Source: Theropithecus gelada
Taxonomy: Eukaryota > Chordata > Mammalia > Primates > Cercopithecidae
Reading direction: 5' to 3'
Length of the DNA: 64,000 nucleotides
Assembly: GCF_003255815.1 (NCBI RefSeq)
Contig: NC_037680.1
Coordinates: 23,758,422 to 23,822,421, forward strand
Numbering within the stretch: the stretch's first letter is position 1; each line of letters opens with the position of its first letter. The position numbers and the translations under genes were made by a program. Below, one piece after another: positions 57,345-64,000 of this stretch. The notes below the pieces were generated by a model that worked only from the letters and a program-made list of their open reading frames with translations, made no database searches and was not told the origin of the DNA.

Positions 57345-58405
57345 TTTATTTATTTATTTCTAAATATAATTTCAACTTTTATTTTAGATTTAGGGGGTAC
57401 ACATACAGGCTTGTTACATGTATTTCATTCTTATTTATGGCTGTGTGGTAGTCCATGGTATATATACACCAAATTTTATCCAGTTCACCATGGATGGGCA
57501 TCTAAATTGATACCATGTCTTTGCTTCTGTGAATGGTGCTATGGTGATCATGCAAGTGCACGTGTCTTTTTGGTAGAATGATTTGTCTTCTTTTGGATAT
57601 ATATCCAGTAACGGAATTGCTGGGTCAAAAATGTCACATAGTATATTGTGTGGTGCTGAGCTTTGGGGTATGATTGATTCCATCACCCAAGTAGTGGGCA
57701 TAGTACCCAATAGGTAGTTTTTCAGCCCTTGCTCCCTTCCCTCCCTCTTGCCTCTAGTAGTTCCCAGTGTCTATCATTGCCATCTTTATGTCCATGAGTA
57801 CCCAATATTTAGCTTCCACTTATAAGTGAGAACATGTGGTATTTGGCTTTCTGTTCCTGTATTAATTTACCTAGGATAATTACCTCCAACAGCATCCATC
57901 CAAAGGACATTATTTCATTCTTATTCATGGCTGTGTGTAGTATTCCATGGTGTATATGTAATGTACTACATTTTCTTTATCCAATCCACCATTGATGGGC
58001 ACCTAGGTTGATTGCATGTGTTTGCTATTGTGAATAGTGCTGCAGTGGCCATGCAAGTGCATGTGTCTTTTCGGTAGAAAGATTTGCTTTCTTTTGAATA
58101 CATATCCAGTAATGGGATTGTTGGATCAAATGGCAGTTCCATTTTAATGTCTTCGAAGAATGTCCAAACTGCTTTCCACAGTGGCTGCACTAATTTACAT
58201 TCCCACCAACAGTGTATAAACATTCCCTTGTTTTCCCCCAGCCTTACCAGCATCTATTATTTTTTGACTTTTTAGTTAATAGCCATCCTGATTGGTGTGA
58301 GATGGTATCTCATTGTAGTTTTGATGTGTATTTCTCTGATGATTAGTGATGTTGAGCATTTTTTTCATATTTCTTAGCTCCTTACATGTCTTCTTTTGAG
58401 AAGTG
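57345..58405 (-). mobile_element. Primate-age L1 3' end with an internally repeated segment
   Basis: Complement of an L1P/L1MA-like 3' end: ATTTCAACTTTTATTTTAGATTTAGGGGGTACACATACAGG, GCTGAGCTTTGGGGTATGATTGATTCC, CCAGTGTCTATCATTGCCATCTTTATGTCC, CACTTATAAGTGAGAACATGTGG, and the ORF2 end to TTGAGAAGTG. The minus-strand frame 57966-58253 keeps ORF2 C-terminal motifs (CWWECKLVQPLWKAVW, CPSMVDWIKKM). It is truncated and broken. The segment 57421-57637 is out of place (see that entry). Confidence 0.9.
57421..57637 (-). repeat. Misplaced second copy of an L1 ORF2 segment inside the L1 3' UTR
   Basis: TATTTCATTCTTATTTATGGCTG through ATATCCAGTAACGGAATTGCTGGGTCAAA repeats, in the same orientation, the text of about 57911-58127 but at clearly lower than perfect identity. 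It splits the L1 3' UTR between CTTGTTACATG and CATAGTATATTGTGTGG, which are adjacent in normal L1s. The frame 57435-57710 shows the same ORF2 motifs as the normal copy. Confidence 0.9.
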
Positions 58406-59059
58406 AGACTTTAAATTTTGATGCATATTTCAAAAGTCCTCTCCAAAATTTTGACACCATAATATGATGAAGAGTGCCTGTTTCCCTACACCTTAATCTT
58501 GAGGTGGTTTAAACTTTGTCATCTTGACATGTGAAAAATTCTCCTTTTAAATGCTGTGTTGGTTTGTGAGTACCTTCAGAGCCATGAACTGGAACATGAA
58601 AAGAAACAAGAAGGATGCTAGACACTTCTGGGACATTCTACTTGTTTTACAAGAATCTCTTGTATTCATACTAAGTGAAAGGATTTGACAAGGTGATTAA
58701 TCTGTCGTTTCTCTTACCTAATTGTGCATTTGTCACTCATTTGAAGCAGAGTTCCTTTCCAGTGTCAGCATCAACACCACTGTTGACCATTCGGTTATCT
58801 TTTGCTTTGAAGATTTAGCACAGAATAAGAAATAGCATTTCCCTGGATTCTGAAAAGTGTTAATTATGAAAGTAGATATTCAGGGTTATGGGTTGCTCTG
58901 TGCTGCTCTCCTGAAAGCCACATGGCAAAGGCATGATCTATTCATTTCTGTGTGTGTGTGTGGGGGTGGTTGAGTGGGTGGTTGGATGGTATGGAGGGAG
59001 GATTTAGAGAAGAGGATCATGGCAAGGGCCCATCTTAACCAAGTCTGAGGGCAGTGCTG
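58406..59059. other. Mostly unique sequence, possible L1M relic
   Basis: About 58455-58545 (AGAGTGCCTGTTTCCCTACACC, ATGTGAAAAATTCTCC) resembles the L1M text that follows the ORF2 end. A short TGTGTGTGTGTGGGGG tract sits at 58951-58966. Confidence 0.4.
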
Positions 59060-59690
59060 AAGTTAACAATTGTTTATTGAGCAACTACTGTATACCAGAT
59101 CCTATGCTAAACACTAGAAAAGAGAACTAAAAGAGGCACTGTCTCTACTGTCACGGAGCTTATAGTTTGATGAAAGGGACAGAACATTAATTAAATTAAC
59201 GTACAAGCAAATGTCAGTTGAGCCAAGAGACAAGCGGGAGTAGTACACAATACTGTAAGAGCCTATGAATAGTCATAAATTTCTTCCACAAGGGAATGAT
59301 GTTTGCATTAAGGCCTGAATGATGAGGAATCCTTAAAAAGTTTCCTTTGAGAGAGGATCACATTTGTTCCCCATAGACAACCTGGCTGAAGACATGACAG
59401 ATAGTGCTGGGAGAGTGATTGTCATAGTCTAGAGAGAGAGATAGTAATGGCTGAAGTTCAGATGTTGGTAATAGAAATAAAGGGGAACACACTCAAGAAA
59501 CGTTTAGGAGAGTAAGTCAGCAGGACTTATTGATGGCATTGATTTGGGTGGTAAGGAAAGGAGCAGTGTCAAAGATGATTCCAGGTCCCTGGCTTATATT
59601 CTTGGTGGTGCCATTCTCAGTTACAGGATATAACTGCGTTTGGGTGATGAGCATTATGAGTTTGGTTTTGGACAAATTTAACTCTCAGTG
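59060..59690 (+). repeat. Ancient mammalian interspersed repeat, copy 1
   Basis: TTTATTGAGCAACTACTGTATACCAGATCCTATGCTAAACACTAG, CACGGAGCTTATAGTTTGATG, AGGCCTGAATGATGAGGAATCC and GAGTTTGGTTTTGGACAAATTTAAC follow, in order, the long old repeat also seen at 60.4 and 61.7 kb. Family name not certain (LINE-era, perhaps HAL1-like). Confidence 0.6.
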
Positions 59691-59694
59691 CCTT

Positions 59695-59800
59695 TGAGAC
59701 ACCAAGAAGACAGGAACCTTATCTTGTCACTCAGTGCCTAGAGTGTTGTCCTGCATTTCAGTAGGTACTAAATTAACACGTTTTAAAAGTAATTAAATGA
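59695..59800 (+). repeat. L2 LINE terminus
   Basis: GAGACACCAAGAAGACAGGAACCTTATCTTGTCACTCAGTGCCTAGAG, then TCAGTAGGTACTAAATTAAC, fit the L2 3' end. Confidence 0.6.
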
Positions 59801-60359
59801 AGATCTTTCTGATTATTTAAGTCACTTTATCTTTCTTAATAGCATTTGACATTTTACCCAAGTAGGTTTTACACAGTTCATAATTTTTTTCTATATTGTT
59901 TCATCTCTTTTGTTGTTCAAATGGGATTCTACTCCTCATCATGTTCTCTAATGGGTTACTATTTATTATTTATTTAAAATTACTGCAATCAGCTACTTAA
60001 TATTCATATTTTTCTAATAGATTTTCGATCAATTTTCTAGATTCTTTTACTTATAGATTTCATCATTTGAAAATAAAGATAAACTTGCCTCATTACTTTT
60101 TATTAAAAATACTTTCGAACATATATCATTTAATCATTCTCGTGACTGAATTTCAAAAATTCTGATGAACTTCTTTCCCTAGGTAAACCAGCATACAACT
60201 TTGTAGTAGAACGAAGTTACATTCCATTTCATTGTAAATTCCTTTAGAAAGACAAGTTTCAAAAATTATTTCTCTCAAAGTTTATCGTTGTGACACCACA
60301 TTAAGAAAAATCAAAGATAAATAATAGGACTATGGATCCTGCAAATTTTGCCAATGCCT
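59801..60359. other. Unique AT-rich sequence
   Basis: Nothing recognised. Confidence 0.4.
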
Positions 60360-61420
60360 GAAGGCATATTCATACATTAATTCATTCATAAATATTTACT
60401 GAGAGCCTGGTACATACCAGGAACTATTTTCTATGTTCTGAGGATATAGCAGTAAAATAAACAAACAACAACAACAAAAAAACCATTTAAAACTCTCTGC
60501 CATGATGGAACGTATATTTTAGTGGGGAAGAACAGAAAATAACCAAGACAAATAAAGAAAACATGATTTGTTAGATAGTGATAGGTGCTAAGGATCAAAA
60601 GATAGTAGGGGAGGGGAGTAAAAATTGTCAGGGAGGAATGACAACATTTTAGATGCCATGGCAAGTGTAGGCCTCAATGAAAAGATAACAGTTTATCTGT
60701 TATCATTGATAACACTGAAAAGATAACAGGTTAGACAAGAAGTAGATGAGGGACACACCATCTGGCCTTCTGGGAGGCAATTCCAGGTAAGGGGGCATGC
60801 TCAATGCAATGGCAGGAAGGGTCTGGTCTGTTCTAGGAATGTGCTGTGGTCTGTGTGCTTGGAACAGAGAGATGGGTGAGTAATCAAAGAACTCGGAGAT
60901 GTAATGAATATGAGCGGTGAGATTGGGGACAGATAATGCAAGGCCTTGTAGGTCATAGTAAGGACATTGGTCTTTCCTCTGAGTGATATCAAAAGCCATA
61001 GGTAGAATTGAAGGAATAATAGGATGTGACTTATGACTGAAGAGGGTCACTCTGCCTGCTCTATTAAGAATGGACTGCAGGAAGGCAAAGAGATCTGTTA
61101 AGACCTGTTTCAATAGACCAAACAAGAGATAATGGTGGCTCAGGTCAAGTTGGTAGCAGTGGACATGATGAGAAGTGGTTAGACTGTATATGTATTTTGA
61201 AAGTAGAATCAACAGGCTTTGCCAAATGATTAAATATGAGATATGAGAAAAGAGAAGTTAAGGATGCACCAAGGTTTTTGGCTTGAGTAACAAAGGATAG
61301 AACTGCTCTTAAGCAAGATAGGGTAGACAGTGGGAGAAATTGTATTTTTATTTTGGATGGAGGGGTTGGTTATTAAGAGCTCAGTAGTACAATTAGAGCA
61401 GTAGAACTTTAAGGATAGGC
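60360..61420 (+). repeat. Ancient mammalian interspersed repeat, copy 2 (longest)
   Basis: About 1 kb in register with the family: AATTCATTCATAAATATTTACTGAGAGCC, TAGTGATAGGTGCTAAGGATC, GCAAGGCCTTGTAGGTCATAGTAAGGACATTGG, GAGGGTCACTCTGCCTGCTCTATTAAGAATGGACTGCAGG, AGATAATGGTGGCTCAGGTC, GGATGCACCAAGGTTTTTGGCTTGAG. The 169-codon minus-strand frame 60703-61212 lies wholly inside and is antisense repeat. Confidence 0.65.
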
Positions 61421-61674
61421 AGATGAGTCTTACAGGGATTTACCCCTCCATTCCTTCCTCAGAACTGACCCTTAAGACCCCCACAATGGCAATCCACTGA
61501 TGAATGGGTGGCATTGAAGGAAAATATCAAAATGGTCAGGGGAAAGGAAAGAGAGCCTGGCCATCTGCTTCTGTGTGAGAGATTTAACTAAATTTACTTA
61601 TCATGATGGCATTTGTTGCCAAATTGCAGAATGTGTTATTATTCACAGATAAACCCTTTATAAAGACTAAGCTT
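61421..61674. other. Unique sequence
   Basis: Short spacer between copies 2 and 3 of the ancient repeat; nothing else recognised. Confidence 0.4.
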
Positions 61675-61880
61675 TAGTCACCATTTTATTTATTTATACA
61701 ATAAACACTTACCAACTATCTATTCTGGGCCAATTTCTGTGCCAGGAATTGGGGTTAACAGGGAAGAGGAAGATTTGGTCCTTGGTCTAAAGCAGTTCAC
61801 AGCCTGTAGGGCAGAGATACATAAATAAAAGATGAGAGGTATTATTACAAGAGCGTGGTCCCAAACTATAAGATTGGAAA
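61675..61880 (+). repeat. Ancient mammalian interspersed repeat, copy 3 (5' part)
   Basis: CAATAAACACTTACCAACTATCTATTCTGGGCC, GTGCCAGGAATTGGGGTTAACAGGGAAG and AAGCAGTTCACAGCCTGTAGGGCAGAGATACATAAATAAAAG match the start of copies 1 and 2. Confidence 0.6.
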
Positions 61881-63199
61881 ATAGAGGGCGATGAACTATC
61901 AGATGGGCTGGGCTGTGTATTTCTCCTTTGCTATTTAATTCTGGGATTCTGTTTTATTGGTATTCTTATTTTTCTTTATGAATCAGGGGTTTAACTACTA
62001 AGAGTTTGCAGGGTAATGTATCATAAGACTCTATGTTGCCTGAGCTGAATTTCCTTCAGGACTTGCAAAATCTCGGGTCATGGGATTCCAACCTAAAATT
62101 TAAAAAAAGTCCAAAGTTTCTGTTCCTTGTTTGTAATTCTCTTAAATCCGATTATCTAACTTCTTCTCTAAGTGCCATGACAAGGCAAAGTTTTCTAAAA
62201 ATGGGGTACCTATGTGTAACTTGAAGGTGCTGTTTGTGTTCTTTGTAATTGTGTGCTTGAGAAGTATGACTAGTAATTTGCAGCAGTGAGCAGTTCAAGA
62301 ACTTTTTCTGATGGTGAAGCGTTGAAGATATCTGCATATGTTGTATTTTGTTGTTTATCCTTTTGAAGGGCTCCATAAGCACCATCATTCATTCTGTGGA
62401 GCATGTACTTTGTACTTGTAGCAATTTCCTTTTCTGTTTTTGGTGTAGACTAGACATCCAACAAGGTTCAGTAGACTTGACTGTTGGTTGTTATAGGGTG
62501 GTGATAAGCTTCTCAGGTTTGGTAGTAAAAGATTCATTGAAAGGAACAATCCATCTTTCTGCCTTTAAATTTATACAGCTATAGCAATTGCTTCTGATTC
62601 ATAAAGGACAGCTTGTACAATTGTCTACTAAGCCTAAGATTGTTTCATCTTTGAGCTACTTTCTTTTCAGAGTCTTCTGATTTCTGAAAAATGTAGAGTA
62701 TAAGGAAAATAAGGAAATTCATGGGAAAATAAAATGATAATTAAATGATATTTATTAATTTATTTATATGATTTTTAAGTAGCTGTGCAAGTCATTTTTC
62801 ATGGTTGATTTGTGAGGACCAGCCATTAGGTTTATGTCTCGGGCAGGTTAAGAGGAGACTTCGCCCCACTGAGTTTGTGTTTGGGGAAGTGTGACTTTGC
62901 TTCAGTGTTCCACCACCCTTACCAAGCCCACACCCCTGCAGCTACCAAGAATTATAGAAGTAGTGGCTTAGTGTTCTTCCTATCCAAAGTTCTCCTCCCA
63001 CCACCTCCCCATCTGGAGCTACCCTATGACTTCTGCTACATTATCCACTCAATCTACCTAGTTTGGCTAGAGTCACATAATTAAGGTTTGTTTGTGATTA
63101 CAAAATTACAAATAATTTTGCATTGATAACAAGCTTCTTTAAACACTGAAGAGAGCAAGAAAAGGTTAGATCAAGAAATCAGGTATTTAAAAATATGTC

Positions 63200-63201
<2 letters not shown>
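61881..63201. other. Unique sequence
   Basis: About 1.3 kb, no mobile element recognised. The minus strand of 62150-62450 keeps some 59 codons open between stops (62273-62449), but there is no A tail or known motif to support a processed pseudogene. Confidence 0.45.
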
Positions 63202-63254
<53 letters not shown>

Positions 63255-63260
63255 TTTTTC
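63202..63260. repeat. (TA)n microsatellite followed by a T run
   Basis: About 22 TA units (63202-63246) then 14 or so T. Likely length-variable. Confidence 0.95.
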
Positions 63261-63504
63261 CTGATTGCTTGTGAACCTGGGGTATAGTATAAATTAAACC
63301 AGATCATGCTTGCCCCTGGACTATTTTTATAATAAACTCAATTTAAAATCTTCAACATTTTATTTCCAATTTTGAATTTTAGTTGTATTCAGCAGGAGGA
63401 CATGATTGAGACATGACACTTGTCCTGCAGGAAGTCATGCTTCAGTGAAGCACATTTGTGTGCAATGGTAACAACTATCACAGAAGTCACCATGTTTTAG
63501 TGTT
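63261..63504. other. Unique sequence
   Basis: Nothing recognised. Confidence 0.4.
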
Positions 63505-63775
63505 TTAGGTTTCCATTAGGTGCCAGGCACTCTGTTTGAGTTGATTTTCTTTTTTTGTTTGTTTGTTTTGTTGTTGTTGTTGTTGTTTTTGACATTTACC
63601 CGCTCCTCACAATGCTTGTGCAAGGTTGTAAATGGTTTTTCAAATTTAACAGATGAGAAAACTGAGGTTCATGGAGGTCTCGTCACTGGCTCAAAATGAC
63701 AGGCAGTAAGTGATAAATTAGGGTCTAATATTCAGATTATCACATTCCATGTCTTGTGCTCTTGTGACAAATTAC
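63505..63775 (+). repeat. MIR SINE expanded by an internal (TTTG)n/(TTG)n
   Basis: CATTAGGTGCCAGGCACTCTGTTTGAGTTGATTTTC starts the MIR; a (TTTG)n-(TTG)n tract (63552-63590) interrupts; then CTCCTCACAATGCTTGTGC, TTAACAGATGAGAAAACTGAGGTTCATGGAGG and the MIR 3' part continue. Confidence 0.9.
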
Positions 63776-64000
63776 TTTCAAATACAAAGAAAATCCGTAT
63801 GTTGGGAGCAATGTGAAATGGGTTGATGTGCTTTTGTGTTTATTTAGGTGCCATAAATTAGGAAAAAAATTTCCACACAGTATCGTGATTATATTGTTTT
63901 GATTGTTGTTTAACATGAGATAAAATAAGTTCAGTTTTCTAGGAAACTGAGATTGGAGGGCAAATAACATATAATTTTAGCAAGCATCTGAAACTTACCA
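63776..64000. other. Unique sequence to the window edge
   Basis: Nothing recognised. Confidence 0.4.

Noticed and set aside
60703..61212. 169-codon minus-strand frame
   Set aside because: Lies entirely inside the ancient interspersed repeat, antisense to it.
62150..62584. Possible antisense processed pseudogene
   Set aside because: Only a 59-codon open run with unfamiliar content, no A tail, no target duplication and no recognised parent gene.
1..64000. CRISPR array, operon, prophage or other prokaryotic system
   Set aside because: The sequence is primate nuclear DNA throughout; no regularly spaced repeats or dense coding are present.
1..64000. tRNA, snRNA, Y RNA, 7SK, rRNA genes or CpG islands
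   Set aside because: Reading for their characteristic boxes found none; MIR and Alu account for all tRNA-like or 7SL-like text.

Overview
The window is AT-rich, CpG-poor mammalian nuclear DNA with no recognisable protein-coding exon, RNA gene or CpG island. The interspersed repeats (Alu J, S and Y, L1, L2, MIR, MaLR-type LTR, Tigger and MER5 DNA transposons) show that it is primate. The one young Alu (41738-42037) carries a set of substitutions typical of the Old World monkey AluYR group, read on its own strand: GGCTCAAGCC, CCGAGACGGG, ACTAGCC, GGGCGAGGTGG and GAGATCCGGCCAC. The source is therefore most likely a macaque, baboon, guenon or relative, not human or another ape. I cannot name the locus; it reads as intergenic or deep-intronic sequence.

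Layout. 1-8.3 kb is repeat-rich: an L1 split by an Alu, Tigger and MER5 DNA transposons, two MIRs, an AluJ, an old LTR-like element, an AluS and an MLT1-like LTR. 8.3-15.36 kb has almost no recognisable mobile elements. It holds two blocks (9450-9935 and 11320-11560) that look like conserved non-coding elements, plus a 25-bp perfect palindrome at 13935-13959. 15.36-24.5 kb holds two Tigger-type elements with intact terminal inverted repeats, several MIRs, an AluS, a long L1M 3' region, an L2 and an AluJ. 24.5-31.6 kb is mostly unique and contains a 74-bp inverted duplication (26155-26228 and 27381-27454) that I cannot assign to a repeat family. 31.6-46 kb is repeat-poor, with an LTR-like element, a MER5A, L2/MIR relics and the young AluYR. 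46.2-46.8 kb is an Alu inside an Alu whose tail is G-rich. 47-58.5 kb has MIR/L2 relics (one an L2 nested in a MIR), an AluS, L1M fragments and a primate-age L1 with an internally repeated segment. 58.5-64 kb has three same-orientation copies of one ancient mammalian repeat, then a (TA)n tract and a MIR.

The longest open frames (up to 170 codons) are antisense Alu or L1, lie in old repeats, or show no recognisable domain, so no CDS is called. No undescribed multi-gene system is present. The points worth a second look are the inverted duplication, the candidate regulatory elements in the repeat-poor block, the palindrome, the L1 internal duplication and the lineage-specific Alu. Repeat names come from recognising consensus features by eye; boundaries are generally good to about 10-30 bases for young elements and worse for old ones.
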